Below, one piece after another: positions 34,707-49,340 of a stretch of 64,000 nt of DNA. The translations under genes and the position numbers were made by a program. Position 1 is the stretch's first letter; every line of letters begins with the position of its first letter. The notes under the pieces are model-generated. The model did no database searches, was not told the DNA's origin, and was given only the letters and a program-made list of their open reading frames with translations. The DNA is from Mesoplasma syrphidae (GTDB lineage: Bacteria > Bacillota_I > Bacilli_A > Mycoplasmatales > Mycoplasmataceae), in the NCBI RefSeq assembly GCF_002843565.1, contig NZ_CP025257.1:744001-808000 (forward strand). Direction: 5' to 3'.

Positions 34707-36163
34707 TACTCAACCACCTCATTTTTTCTCCCAATAATAGTTTCACATGTTTTAGCAGCTTGCAAAACTTTTAAATCTTCTGCAACTTGAGCAGTTAAAT
34801 TAATTCCCACTGGCATTCCCTCTATTTCAATAAACGGAATTGTAATTGAAGGCAATCCTGCAAAATTGGCAACAATTAAAATATCGTCTAAATATTCTTT
34901 GATTGGACTATTATGTTGGTCAAACTCTTGAGCTGCTTCAATTAATGGGGCAGGTCCTGGAGCAGGAGGAATAATTAGAATATCTAGTTTGGCAAAAATA
35001 TTTGAAATTTCTTCAACAATTAAGCGACGAACTTGTTTGGCTTTTAACAAAAACTCAATTTGATTTTGTCGACGTAAATTTAGTGCTCCAATAATGAAAC
35101 GACGTTTAACAACTTCTCCAAAATTTTTAGAACGGGTTCTTGTCATAATTTCATTAAAATCTTTCCCTACTTCGCGGGCTCCAAAATTAATCCCATCCAA
35201 GTTGGCATTTGTTGAAACTGCCTCACTAAATGAAATCATCATATAGACTGGTGCTAGTGCCTCCAATAAGTCTTCACGAAAACTAATTTCTTGAACCTCA
35301 TAACCTTGCTGTTTTAGTTTTTCATAAAACTGATTGTATTCTTTTTGCATATTATCATCTAAAGCTTGATGAACTTCTTTAATAAAACCAAATTTAGTAG
35401 TTGATGGTAGGTTATCAATATTTTTGAGGAAATTTTGATAATTAACATCAATCGAGGTAAAGTCTTTTTTGTCATATCCAAAACTAGCCTCTGCCAATAT
35501 TGCCATATCATCAACATTGCGAGTAAAAAATCCTACAGTATCTAAACTTGGTGCATATGGTAAAACTCCATAACGAGAAATTGCTCCGTATGTTGGCTTA
35601 AATCCCACAACTGCATTATAAGATGCCGGCTTACGAATTGAATCTCCAGTATCTGTTCCGGTTGCAAAAGGGACATACCCTTTTGCCACAACATATGCAG
35701 ATCCAGATGAAGAACCACCAACTAAACGCTTTGAATCACGGGGATTAAAAATTTTCCCATAGGCAGAATGTAATCCAGTTCCACCCATTCCCAATTCATC
35801 AAGCGCCGTTTTTCCGACCATCACTGTACTTACTTTATTAAGTTTTTCTATAACGGTTGCATCAAAAACTGGTCGATATTTATCCAGAATTTTTGATGAT
35901 GAAGTTGTTCGAATCCCTTTTGTTGAAAAATTATCTTTTGCCAAATAAGGAACTCCGTATAACAAATTGTCATCTTCAAAATTTTGGTCCAATTTTTTGG
36001 CCATTTCCAAAGATTCAGCTTTAGCTAATGTTAAAACAGCATTTGATTCTCAATCTTTCTCTAAATTATTAAATACTTGTGTAGTTAATTCTGTTACTGA
36101 TAAAGTTTTGTTTTTCAAGGCCTCATGAATCTCACTAATTGTCATTTTTTTATAATTCATCAT
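34706..36163 (-). CDS. gatA: Asp-tRNA(Asn)/Glu-tRNA(Gln) amidotransferase subunit A (485 aa)
   Basis: Amidase-family protein with the catalytic Lys at about 76 (PYLAKDNF), the Gly/Ser block GGSSSGSA at about 150-156, and the acyl Ser at about 175 (DTGDSIRKPAS). ATG overlaps the gatC stop (TAATG). Several ATG codons lie together (36163, 36160, 36145); the first fits AAAGGTGG best. It releases ammonia from glutamine or asparagine for transfer in the GatB site. Confidence 0.97.
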
Positions 36164-36451
36164 TATTTAACCACCTTTACAATTGTAATATATTCTCCAT
36201 CAGCTGAGGGAGCATTTGCCAAAACTGCTGCTTGATCAACATTATATGGTTCATCATCTTCTCTTAAGAAATCGTGATTTTTATCAAATGGATAAAATAA
36301 CGGTTCTACATTGTCAGTATTAACACTTGTAACTTTCTCAAACTTAGTTTTAAGAGATTTATCAGTTGCTAAAATTACTTGAATTTCTGCTTCTGACAAT
36401 TCCAGCATAATATCTTCAGCTAACTCCAAAACTGTTTTATAATTGATTTGT

Positions 36452-36459
<8 letters not shown>
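36163..36459 (-). CDS. gatC: Asp-tRNA(Asn)/Glu-tRNA(Gln) amidotransferase subunit C (98 aa)
   Basis: Short GatC-type protein: N-terminal helices (ELAEDIMLELSEAE), then the DNVEPLFYPF belt motif and the LREDDEPYNVDQAAVLANAP segment that wraps between GatA and GatB. ATG behind AAAGGAG within the end of ligA (8 nt overlap). It stabilises the GatA-GatB contact. Confidence 0.95.
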
Positions 36460-38464
<2,005 letters not shown>

Positions 38465-38524
38465 AAATTGCCTCCTCTACATTTTAATAATTATATCTTT
38501 TTTATAAATGTCTTTTGAATAAAA

Positions 38525-38549
38525 AAATAAAACACTTTGTGTTTTATTT
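38525..38549. terminator. terminator of the flippase-like gene
   Basis: AAATAAAACAC/GTGTTTTATTT palindrome with a TTT loop. It overlaps the stop codon of the upstream minus-strand gene and is followed by seven T on that strand. Confidence 0.8.
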
Positions 38550-40559
38550 AGCTTTTGAGCCTTTAATTTTATAAACTTTTGGCTTTTCCTTAAACTTATA
38601 TTTTTTCATGAAATCTTCTTCATCTAATTCTTTTTCTTTCACAGAAAATCCATTAATAGCACGAAGGATAATTTCTTTTTGATCCTCAATTGCTGAAATA
38701 TTGATATTTTCATTAGCCAATAATTTAACTTTTGATTCCTCTTTTTGTTTTTCAGCAATTTGCTTAATAATTGGCAAATTTAAAACAATACTAATCGCCA
38801 CTTTTGGACGAATGATCAGCGGCACAATCATTGTTGTAACAAATCCAACAATAGATGAAATAACTGAGACTGAAGCAATTATTGGAAGAGTAACTTTAGT
38901 CGTTAATTCATAAAGACCGTTTTGAGTATTAAGAACTACTCCTAGTGGTACTGTTTTTCACTGTAAGAAAATAATTACAATAACTGACACAAAAATTGGA
39001 ATAATTAGTGCAATAAAATTGGGAATAATGTTTCTAAGTGATGAATTATAAGTAACTCGTCTAAATGTAAATAGCCATAGATATAAATATCCAACTACCA
39101 AAAACAAGGTTTTAATTGAATAAAACAAAATAAGTACAATGTTAATTGATTGTCCACTGATATGTCCACTGACAACGGAAACTAATCCCGTTGAAAGCGC
39201 GACAACTGATATGTATACTCCAGCAATAATATTTGACGCCTTAGATACTTCAGAGTTAACTCCTTTAGCTTGAATCAAGGTCATTTGTCCTTGATATAGC
39301 AAAGTAGCAGCAACTGTTCCAGCATAAAGTAATGAAAACCATGGAGTTGTAAAAATAAATTTGAAAGCTGACAGCTGATTTGATAATGCTTCATTTGTTA
39401 AGGTTTTACCTACTTGCTCAGTTGCCAAATTAATATCTTTTAAAACCAATTCTCCATATAATCCAGTCACTAAATATGGTGACAATGAACCCATTAAAAT
39501 AAAGGTCAAAGCTGCAATAACAAATGTGTACAGTTCATACTTAGAATAAGCATCTCACGATAAGCGGCCTTCTTTAATTGTTACAGCCAAGAAATATTCC
39601 CTAAATGAAGTAATTAAATTAGTCATAACCAATCTTAGATTGACTCCAATAACCATATATAATGAAAGCATAGAAGTAATTCTAAGTCCTGAAGTTCCTA
39701 AAACGACAAGCAAAATTACTATATCGGCATTAATCATAATATTTTGTCCTAAATTAGCTCAAAATAACTTGGCAGCTCTACGCTTTAGTTTAAAGTTATT
39801 CATGTCTCCATAAAACTTAAGCCAACTATAGTATCGTTTAATATATATTTTAATCATTCATCCTCTTATAAAAGGATAAGCTAGCAAAAATAAAAACGGA
39901 ATTATTGGTGAAATATTTTCGGTCCTTGTGATTGAGACATTTAATAATGCAAACAAACTTCCATAAACGACAACATCGGCAAACAAGATAATGATCCGAC
40001 GAACTCCATTTTTTTGGTCAGCTTGTAAAATATTTTCATAAACACCAAAAAATCCCATGGTAACAACTTGCTTAAAACCAAAGATTAAAATAATCAATGA
40101 CATATGTCAAAACTGAATAAAATTAACAGTTCCATCAGTATTGGTTCCTGCTTGAATTCCTCACTCTGAAAATGGCGGAATTTTCTGCCCATTAACAATA
40201 TATGGAAATATGACAACTTCTAGAGGATATAAAATTGAAATTAATCCGATAATAATAATTCCTCTTGTAACGTTATTATGATACTTTTGTTTGGCAGTTG
40301 AATATATTTCGTTAGCCGCAATATAATCATGATTAGCAATTGGCTTCATCAATAAGATTACTGTCGAAATTCCCATTGCTCCTTCAGCTGTTCCACCTAG
40401 AACTGCTAATGCTGTGGTAATTTTGATAAATCCGTTGAACTCAGTTCCATAGGCATTCAAAATTCAATAAATCATTAAAAACTGGATGACAGTATTAGTA
40501 AGTGAGATTAAAACACCCACAAGAGCACTAAAGACTCCATTTTTTGCATATGTACGCAT
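38544..40559 (-). CDS. polytopic membrane protein, MOP/flippase-like (671 aa)
   Basis: ATG behind AAGGAGGGG, TAA stop. About 13 hydrophobic segments. The first (GVLISLTNTVIQFLMIYWIL) with a following TALAVLGGTAEGAMG stretch resembles the start of polysaccharide-exporter and MATE-type flippases. A charged cytoplasmic tail of about 85 residues follows the last membrane segment. Trp residues are often UGA. Assignment to the MOP superfamily is from overall layout, not from a signature motif. It could move a lipid-linked glycan. A glycosyltransferase gene lies 7 kb away. Confidence 0.7.
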
Positions 40560-40598
40560 TTTATCCCCTCCTTGTCCAATAATTTATTTTAAAGCAAA

Positions 40599-41507
40599 CT
40601 ATTCTTCTAAAAATAAGTTCAGTTCAATAATCTCTTCATTTAAATATGCCAAAGGCTCTGGCAATTTTTTAAACACTAATTTTGATGCTGATAAAAAAAT
40701 CATGCGCTCACTGTTAATTTTAATTCCCTTATATCTATAATCGTTAACGATTGGATAACCATAATAAGCTAATGTCGCTCTAATTTGGTGTTTTCTACCA
40801 GTTAATAGTTGAGCTTCAATGACATTAAATTCATCCTGCTCTAAAACAACTTCAAATTTTGTTTCACAATATTTGTAACCAGGCTTCTCTTCTTCAGAGA
40901 AGATTGAAATTTGTTGATCTTGGTCATATCAGATTCACCCCTTTGCAGTAAAACTTTTTTTAAAGTGATTTGATACTTTGGCAATATAATATTTTTCAAT
41001 GTCATTTTTATTTTGTACTGCTGTTAATAAAATATCTAAGGCAACTTTATTTTTAGCATACATCACTAATCCTGAAGTTAATTTATCTAAACGATGTACA
41101 TGAGATACAACAAATGAATTTTCTTGCTCAGGGTCATACTCTTCATGATCATACAAATACGATTTAACCATATCGTCTAATGAGACATTAATTGGGGAAT
41201 GCATTTCAATATTTGCTTCCTTATTGATAATGATGATATTTTCATCCTCATATGCAACCATCATTCCCTGTCATTCAACATACTTAAATTCATCACGAAC
41301 CGCTGGTTTATTAGTATCATAAACTTCAATAATATCGTTTTCATGAATTAAATATTTTTGATCTTTGATTCGCTTTCCATTAAGTTTAACATCGCCTTTA
41401 CGAAATCACTTATAAATAACTGATAATGGTGTTGTTGAATAACTTTTTTTAACAAACTTAAATAGCGTTTGCTGACTGTCATTTTTATTTACTGTAAATT
41501 TTGTCAT
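40599..41507 (-). CDS. RluA-family pseudouridine synthase (302 aa)
   Basis: ATG behind AGGAG, TAG stop. An S4-type RNA-binding domain at about residues 15-65 is followed by the catalytic block HRLDKLTSGL with Asp141, then LLTGRKHQIRAT and the C-terminal VND block. Layout and length match RluC/RluD-type enzymes that modify 23S rRNA; which uridines is not decidable here. It starts 10 nt before the stop of the upstream CPBP gene. Confidence 0.93.
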
Positions 41508-41516
41508 TTTTTTCTC

Positions 41517-42536
41517 CTATTTGGCCACAATCAGCATTAATGCAGTAAAGTTATACCCCATATGCACTAATCAGGTGTAAGTAACATTTCCTCTTGAAAT
41601 GCTAAAAGTTATTGCTAAAATAAATCCCGCAATTAAATAATTAAGTAAATTTTCTATATCGCCATTTGATACATGCATTATTCCAAAATAAAATGCACTA
41701 ATGAAAATAGCAATTCCTCGATTACCCACTCCGACAAAAATTGCATGACGGCAGGCAAGTTCTTCAGCAATTGGTGCTGCCAAGACCGTAAAGATAATTA
41801 AAGTAAAAATATAAATTCCCTTAAAGGTTGAATTTGCATCTTTTAACGGTCCTGTTATTGTATTTTGATTTTCAGACTCTTCCAATCCGATTTGACTGGC
41901 AAATGCTGCATAACCAAAAATACAAATACCCACCATTATTAATATTCCAATTGCAACTGTAATTGATAGCAGCCTCCAGTTTTTTTTAAAAGTTTCTAAA
42001 ACACGACTTTTTAAATCAGTTGTAGATTTGAAAGCTATTCAGATCACTACTAACTCTCCAATGATTTGAAATCAAGTAACAAGCAAGGTTCCCCAGTTAT
42101 TTAATTGGCTCGTCCCTTCTTCATTAACATTAACAAATGTTGGAATAACCGAAATTATCATCATACCAATCATTGCTACAATAAAGGGAATTAATAAGAA
42201 GGTATAAAATGTCAACAAACCCGTCTTAACAAATAATTTGGTATTACGATTATATAAAACATAACCACCGATAAGGGCTGACAAGATTACGACTCCTTGA
42301 TTTGCCATTGGCAACCATGCATTGACATCTTTAACCGCTGGATTCATTCCAAAAGCAAAGCGAAAAATGAATAAAGAAATAAACGGAATTAGCAAAATAG
42401 TTACTATAAAAATAATGCCATCTGTTTTTGGATTATAAATTTTAAATAAGAACCCATACTGACGATCAACATTTGTTTCTGGTAATTGAACTTTGTTTCA
42501 AAAATTCACTTTTGTACTTGAAATTGTTGAGTCCAT
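41517..42536 (-). CDS. CPBP-family intramembrane metalloprotease-like protein (339 aa)
   Basis: ATG behind AAAGGA. Eight or so membrane segments. The CPBP (Abi) motifs are all visible near the C-terminus: EELACRH (EExxxR), FGIMH, and a third His in LVHMGYN. UGA(Trp) codons inside. Family members are prenyl-protein proteases, bacteriocin-immunity proteins or membrane proteins of unknown substrate; no partner gene points to one role. Confidence 0.85.
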
Positions 42537-42577
42537 ATTTTCCTTTCTAAAAACAGCAAAGAATGCCTTTATATTCT

Positions 42578-43423
42578 TTAGTTTTGTTTACTTCAATTTT
42601 CACTTTTAAAATCAACAAAAGTTTTTGTTGTCATAATTATAAATTTGTCGTTGATGCTTGCCAATATCTGAACTTCTTGTGTTGGTTTTGTACGAACTAC
42701 AAATCCTTTTACCTGATCATTTAAAATTAGCCCACGATCTTTAATCGATAATGTTGGTGCATAAATTGCCAACGGCCCATCATAAACTGATTCAGTTTTA
42801 TAACCTCGTGTTTCCAAATCTGATAAAATCAAGTTCATTGTATACTTTATATTACTTGCTGTTTTTGTAGATTCCTCTGAGCGCATAACTTTGTAGGAAT
42901 TGTAAAACTTATTGTAAATCATAAATACAGAAAACATAGCATTATAACGCTTACTATTAATGACATTTTTAATTTCATTAATTAATGTTTGATTTTCTAA
43001 TACACGTAAAACTGCGATTGCCTCATCAGCGTCTTTCTCAAATTCTTTTGAAGTTTTAATTTGATTTTTAACCGCATTAATGCTCTGACTTAAATTATAA
43101 ATCTCGTTAGACAAATCTGCTTCAGAAATTTTATTTTGAGGAATTGCAACTTTTTTATTTGTGCCTTCAACTAAAGTGATTTCTTCAAAAGAAATTCCCA
43201 GTTTTTCTTCAAAATTAGCTATTTCCTGCTTAACAGAAAAACTGCTGCTTTCTTGTGCCTCAGCAATACGCTTCAATATATTTTTTTTGGCTTTTTCAAG
43301 TTTGTTCAAGCTTGACGGGGAGTTGTTTTCTCCATTTGCAATTTTTTCAAGTTCTGCAACAATTTTAAAATCAACATTTGTCAAATATTGTTTTAAACGA
43401 TCAAGATATGGATTTTCAAACAT
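42578..43423 (-). CDS. helical protein of unknown function (281 aa)
   Basis: The ATG at 43423 (MFENPYLDRLK) is chosen because AAAGGA lies 9 nt upstream. TAA at 42578 after a UGA(Trp). Largely alpha-helical and charged with heptad-like stretches (about residues 30-170), then a mixed beta domain. No membrane segment and no signal peptide, so cytoplasmic. It lies between the HPr and CPBP genes. Family not recognised. Confidence 0.8.
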
Positions 43424-43481
43424 TATAATTTTTCCTTTCTTTCCTTTCAATATATTTATTGTTCTTATTATTTTATCATTT

Positions 43482-43518
43482 CTAAAAAAATAAAAACAAT
43501 CTACAAAATAGATTGTTC
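43482..43518 (-). terminator. terminator of ptsH
   Basis: AACAATCTA/TAGATTGTT hairpin followed on the minus strand by TTTATTTTTTT. Confidence 0.9.
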
Positions 43519-43543
43519 TTTAATATGTCAATAATCGTTATAA

Positions 43544-43810
43544 TTATCCAATTAATCCTGAATCAACCATTGCTTGTTTAACTCCAGCAATTGCAGCTTC
43601 TGCATCAGTTCCATCTGCTTCGATAGTTACTTCAACTCCATTTTTAATAGCCATTGCCATAACGTTCATAATTGATTTTAAATTACCTGATTTATCACCA
43701 GCAATAATTTTAATTTCTGATTCATATTTTGAAGCTTCTTTTGCTAATACTGAAGCTGGTCTAGCATGTAAACCAACTTTATCAGTAATGATGGCTGTAA
43801 ATTGTGCCAT
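43544..43810 (-). CDS. ptsH: phosphocarrier protein HPr (88 aa)
   Basis: ATG behind AGGAGG. GLHARPAS carries the phosphorylated His15, and Ser46 lies in GNLKSIMNVMAM, the site used by HPr kinase in Gram-positive-type bacteria. Full length. It passes phosphate from enzyme I to the sugar-specific PTS components. Monocistronic by its terminator. Confidence 0.98.
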   Translation of the reverse strand: MAQFTAIITDKVGLHARPASVLAKEASKYESEIKIIAGDKSGNLKSIMNVMAMAIKNGVEVTIEADGTDAEAAIAGVKQAMVDSGLIG

Positions 43811-43885
43811 ATTATTTCCTCCTATTTTACAATAACTAAATTATATCTATATTCCGAGCTTAAAGCAATTAAATAGAAGTTTTTT

Positions 43886-46066
43886 CTACTTCTTTGAAAG
43901 GGCTTTATTGCCAATTGGAATAACCATAACACCATACATAGGGTTGTTAAAAGCAACTTGCAATTGAGTTCCAATTATTTTAATAACAATCCCTTCTCCA
44001 AAAATGACGTGTTCAACAAGATCACCTGAAGCATAATCATTTTCATGCTGCTCATCAAATTTTTCAGACCACAAATCTTTTTCAGTTTTTACAACCTTTG
44101 TTGATGTAATTGTCCCATTTGCATGAGCAAAAAGTCCACTCTCAAACTCATAAAGTTCTTTGTTAAGCTCAGTAATAAATTTTGACGGTGATAACTCTCC
44201 TTGGGAAATATATGATCATTCTCCGCGAATATACGAAATATATAACTTCTCTTGTGCTCTAGTCAAAGCAACGTACAATGCACGGCGCTCTTCTTCTAAT
44301 TCTTCAGTTGAAAACATTGAACGTTTGCCAGGAAAAACATCACGATTTAATCCCGCAACAAATACAACTTTATTTTCTAGGCCTTTTGCAGAATGAATTG
44401 TTAGTAGTGTTACCTTATTTGGGTGAGTTTCATCATCTTCTTCACTAGCTAAAGATTCTTCTTGTAGAAATGCAATAAAACGATCTTCTTCATTATATTC
44501 AAGAGGATCAAAACTTTCATCAAAATGACTTAATTGATCATATAAAGCCTTAATGTTTTGTAATGCATCTTCATCTTCTAAAATTTCCAAGCGTTTTTCA
44601 TATCCTGAAGCAGCCAACAAGTATTTAATTAATCCTGCAATTGATATATTTTTTTCATAAATTCGTCGTCCTTCAATTAGTGTCAAGCGTAAGTCTTTTA
44701 AATTTTTTGTAGCTAAATTAATAAGCGATTCATTCTCATGTGTTATTAAATCAAAAATATTCATTGCCTTGTCACGGCTAAGTTCAAAAATTCTTTGAAT
44801 TGTTATATTCCCAATTTTGGGAGTAAAATTTAAAACTCGCTCTGCAGACAAGTTATCTTTAACAACAACCATTTTTAACATTGAAATAGCATCTTTAATG
44901 ACTTTGCGGTCGCGAAATTTGATTCCTCCAATTAGCTGAAACGGAATTTTTGAATTATCCAAAACTTTTTCAATTTCTCGAGATCAAGCATTCATTCGGT
45001 ATAAAACATAAACATCACCATACTTATAACCTTCTTTAACCAAATTCTTAATTTCGCTGGCAATAAACTTAGCCTCGGTATACATCGAAGCGCACTCCTT
45101 AACTTGAACTTTATTTCCACTACTATTGTTAGTAAAAATATCCTTTTTCTCGCGATTTTGATTATTATTAATAAAATCATTAGCAATATCTAAAATTTGC
45201 TGAGTTGAACGATAATTCTCATTCAAAACTACACTTTTGGCATCTTTATATGTTTTTTCAAAATTCAAAATAATATTGACTCTTGCTCCTCTTCATGAAT
45301 AAATTGTTTGGTCCGGATCACCCACAACAGTTAAATTTGTTTTACCACGTGTCAAAAATTTGATCAAATCAAATTGAACATCATTAGTATCTTGAAACTC
45401 ATCAACCATTACATAATCATATCGATCCCTTCATTTATTAACAGTCTCGGGATTTTGGTTAAATAGTTGATGAACTTTAATTTGTAGGTCATTGAAATCA
45501 ACTGAATTATTTTCTAGCAGTTTTTGTTCATAAATTCTATAAACTGCTGCTAAATTTTTTTCTAGCAGAGAATAACTTTCATCCATTACTTCTTTTGGTG
45601 AAACAAAATTATTTTTTCAATTAGAGATTTGATTGACAGCTTGCTTATTTAGATCACGAATTAAAGGCTCGTCAAACAAATCTAGCTCTCTAACAATTTT
45701 TTTAATCATCTGTTTTTGATCATTCTGGTCAATAATTAGAAAGCCTTTTTGCAGTCCAACTAAGTTAAATTCTTCACGCAAAATTCTTGAACACCATGCA
45801 TGAAACGTTGATATAAAAGGCTTTGATTGCAAATTACCTGTTAATAACTCTACACGCTCTTTCATTTCTCTTGCTGCCTTATTTGTGAAAGTAACTGCCA
45901 ATATTTTTCAGGGAGCAATATGCTCTTCTTGAATTAGGTAAGCAATTTTAGTTGTAATTACTTTAGTTTTTCCCGAACCTGCTCCAGCAATAATTCTTAA
46001 AGGCTGTTTGGTTGTTACAACAGCTTCTAATTGCTTTAAATTTAATTCATCTAATAAGTTACTCAT
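43886..46066 (-). CDS. pcrA: ATP-dependent DNA helicase PcrA/UvrD (726 aa)
   Basis: SF1A helicase. Walker A GAGSGKT at residues 28-34, motif Ia [10 protein letters not shown], motif II DEFQDT, motif [16 protein letters not shown] (Trp as UGA), motif [10 protein letters not shown], and motif [12 protein letters not shown]. Full length with UGA codons only. A short Tudor-like C-terminal domain ([13 protein letters not shown]) is typical of PcrA. It unwinds DNA in repair and replication-conflict resolution. Start overlaps the RDD gene stop by 8 nt. Confidence 0.97.
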
Positions 46067-46910
46067 CGAAATTTTCCTTTCTTGTTTCTAATTGTTTTTT
46101 CTTTTCAGATTCAACCTTCAAATTTTCTAAAAGATTCTTCTTGTCAAGACTAATTGATTGATTAAATTCAGACAATTCATCAACTGCAATTTCTTTAAGA
46201 ACATTTTCATCAAAATTTCCTGGTTGATCACTTAAAGCAATATGCTCTTCACTTCTTTTTAGAATCCTTGTAAACTCTTTTTTTGCTTTAGCTATTTTAG
46301 GTTTTGATTCTACAACATAAAGTCCAAATTTAATGTCAACAAAAGAGCGTTGTTGTTCTTGTAATTTAATTTCAAGGCATAAAAATAATAATCATAATGT
46401 ATAAAATAAATAACTCAAATTCACAATTATTTTGGCCAAATTGAAAATGCTATTATTAATAGGCTTGTCTTCGTTATAAGGTCCCATAAGTAAAATTGCA
46501 GTAATTTGAGCAACTAGCATTACAACTCAGGGAATAAACAAGAAAAAAGCCTCACGACTAATTAAAGCCTTCATTGAAACTTTATGTTCGTAATTTACCA
46601 GTCGAATTTTAAATAAAAATTTGCCTATTGTGTTACCTTTTAACAAAAATGGTACCAGCACAAAATAAACTGCCATAATTAGCAATGATGCAAAAAGCAT
46701 TCCCAAAGCCAATGCTCATTGCGCCGGTTCAATTTTGAAAACAAATGTTAAAACAAATCCGGGAGTGGATGCCAAAAATAAATCAAAAAGTCTAGCAAAT
46801 AACACCTTATAGATGCTTGCTAGACGATAAGCATTTTCCTGGTTTAAAGAAATTTCATGGTCTTTGTCTTCTAATTTAACCATATCATATTGCAAATTAT
46901 CAGAGTTCAT
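46059..46910 (-). CDS. RDD-family membrane protein (283 aa)
   Basis: ATG behind AGAGGAAAG. The motif ARLFDLFLA near residue 40 and [14 protein letters not shown] near residue 93 define the RDD family. Four membrane segments between about residues 38 and 185 are followed by a charged tail of about 100 residues. It sits between the glycosyltransferase and pcrA genes with overlaps or short gaps, so it is in one transcript. Function of the family is unclear. Confidence 0.82.
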
Positions 46911-46920
46911 GTTCTTTCCT

Positions 46921-47883
46921 CTATTTTCCGATTTTTCTTAGTTCAGAAGAAACAAATCCTTCAAATTCTTTAATACGCTTTGTAAAATCTGGATTACGAT
47001 CTTCTAAATATACTGAGTTAGTTTTCATAAAAGATCTAATTTTATTTTCCATTTTAGTATCAGCATATTTTAGAGCTTTTTTATAAAGTTGTTTATTTCC
47101 AAATTCCTTAACCAAATTTAAAAAATCATAAGTCATTTGATAATAATATGCGTAGTTCAATTCGTCTTTTAATTCTTTATAAGCACCAATACGGCGGTAA
47201 TAATTTAAAATATGCGGTCATTGATTGACTAAGTCAAAGGCAGAATATTTTAAAACTGTTGAACGATGATTACATAAAACTTTTGAAGTAAAGTAAAAAG
47301 TTCTTGCTTGCCCCAATGCTTTATACAAAAATAAGGTATCAAAACGAACGCTTCTTCTAAAATTAATTCTAAAGTCTTTTAAGTACTTAAGACGAAAAAT
47401 TTTTCCATAAATCATTTGGTTAAAATGAGCAAAAACTTCTGTTGATTTAGGAAGTTCGTAAACTTTATCCATTTGCAAAGCAGTTGTCGAAGTAGCTTCA
47501 AATAAACCACTAAAGTTTAAACGATACTCCAAAATATCAATTTTAGGTTTTTTTCCTTGAGTTATTTTTTTAATTTCTTCAATAAAATTAGACTCCAAAA
47601 TATCTCCTTCTTTAATAAATGAAACATATTCTCCTGAAGCTAATTGCAAACCAGTATTTCAGTTAGTTGCTGAACCCTGTCCCTTATTATTAAATGCTAC
47701 TATTATTTTTTCGTTTTCTCTAAATTGATCTTTTAAAAATTCAATAGACTCTTTTTCAATTGAAGGATCATCATTAACAATTATTAACTCATAATCATCA
47801 ATTGTTTGTCTTTTTAAAGAATTAATAGTTTTAAACAATTTGTTTTCTTTTCCTTGTGCAGAAATAACAAATGATAACAACAT
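46921..47883 (-). CDS. family 2 glycosyltransferase (320 aa)
   Basis: ATG behind ATGGAGG, TAG stop. GT-A fold start LLSFVISAQ, nucleotide-sugar site YELIIVNDDPS and the GQGSATNWNTGLQLASGEYVSF block (the last part equals the usual AxNxGxxxAxGEYI). The DxD-like position reads KEGD, which is atypical. The C-terminal part is helical. Cytoplasmic or membrane-associated sugar transfer, perhaps for glycolipid or capsule; no partner set is present here. Confidence 0.85.
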
Positions 47884-47951
47884 GATGATTCCTCCATTTT
47901 TCTATATCATTATTATTTTACACCAAAAATATCGGGTTTTTATAATGGTAT

Positions 47952-47973
47952 AAAAAAATGCCAAAAGGCATTT
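47952..47973. terminator. terminator of asnS
   Basis: AAATGCC/GGCATTT hairpin with an AAAA loop directly after the stop, with T following on the minus strand. Confidence 0.8.
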
Positions 47974-47974
47974 C

Positions 47975-49339
47975 TTAAAATAATAAGTTTTTAGGTGTTC
48001 GGGGAAAGGGTATAACATCACGAATGTTTGATGCTCCCGTAATGTACATTAACAGTCTTTCAAAGCCTAAACCAAAGCCAGCTGATTTATAATATCCATA
48101 GTCACGAAGACTAATATATCACTCTAAGTCGTTAGGATTAATTCCAATTTCAATGCAGCGTTCTTTAATTTTATCTGTATTGTCTTCTCTTTGACTTCCA
48201 CCAATTAATTCTCCAATTCCTGGAACCAGTAAATCGACTGCTGCAACCGTCTTACCATCAGAATTTTGCTTCATATAAAATGCCTTAATTTCTTTTGGAT
48301 AATCAATTACGAAAGTTGGACATTTGTTGACAACTTCACAAATATAGCGCTCATGTTCTGTTCCCAAGTCTAAACCAAAGTAAATATTATTGTCTTCAAA
48401 TTGATGACCATTATCGATAGCTTTTTGTAGCACTTTTAATACTTCTTCGTATTTCATTGTCTTAAACTCTGAATTAACAATTTTAGAAATTTTATCAATT
48501 AATCCAGCTTCCAAATTTGATTCCAAAAATTTTAACTCTTCAATATTTTTCTCCATTACATACGAAACTGTCGATTTAAGCATATCTTCAATCAAAATAA
48601 TATTTTTAGCTAAATCATTAAATGCAACTTCAGGTTCCAACATTCAAAATTCAGAAGCATGACGATTTGTATGTGAATTTTCGGCTCTAAAAGTTGGGCC
48701 AAATGTGTAGGTATTTTTGAAAGCCTGTGCAAATGCTTCAGCATTCAATTGTCCAGAAACAGTTAAAGCCGCTTTTTTAGCAAAAAAATCATTAGCATAA
48801 TCTTTGTCTTCATTAACAGTCACTACAAATTGTTCTCCTGCTCCTTCGGCATCATTGCTTGTAATAATTGGAGTTTGCACGTAAATAAAGTCTTTTTCTT
48901 GAAAAAATTTATGCAAAGCAAATGCTGCTGTTGAACGAATTCTAAAAATAGCATTAAACGTTTTTGTTCTTGCTCTCAAATGAGCAATTTCTCTTAAGAA
49001 TTCTGAAGAATGTTCTTTTTTTTGCAGTGGGTAGTCCTCTATTGCCTGATCCAGCAATTCAATTTTTGTAGCTTGCATTTCAAAAGGCTGTTGTTTTCCT
49101 GGTGTCAAAACAATTGTTCCCGTTACTTCGACAATCGAGCTAACTCGAGCTTTTAAACCTTCTTCAAAACCATTAGTCGTTGTTTTATAAACAACTTGCA
49201 AATCATTAATTGTTGTTCCATCATTTAGAATCATAAATGACACTACTTTTCCTTGACGATTTGATCTTACACGGCCTAAAAAAACCAACTCCTTATGTTC
49301 TAAAGTTCCTTGACTTTTAAAAATTTGCGCTAATTCCAT
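47975..49339 (-). CDS. asnS: asparaginyl-tRNA synthetase (454 aa)
   Basis: Class II enzyme. N-terminal OB anticodon domain ([22 protein letters not shown]), motif 2 region [20 protein letters not shown] (Trp as UGA), and motif 3 [17 protein letters not shown]. Length and the NRHASEFWMLEPE order fit AsnRS rather than AspRS. It charges tRNA-Asn, which is encoded at 27919. Its presence implies that GatCAB in this genome is needed for Gln-tRNA(Gln). Confidence 0.96.
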
Positions 49340-49340
49340 T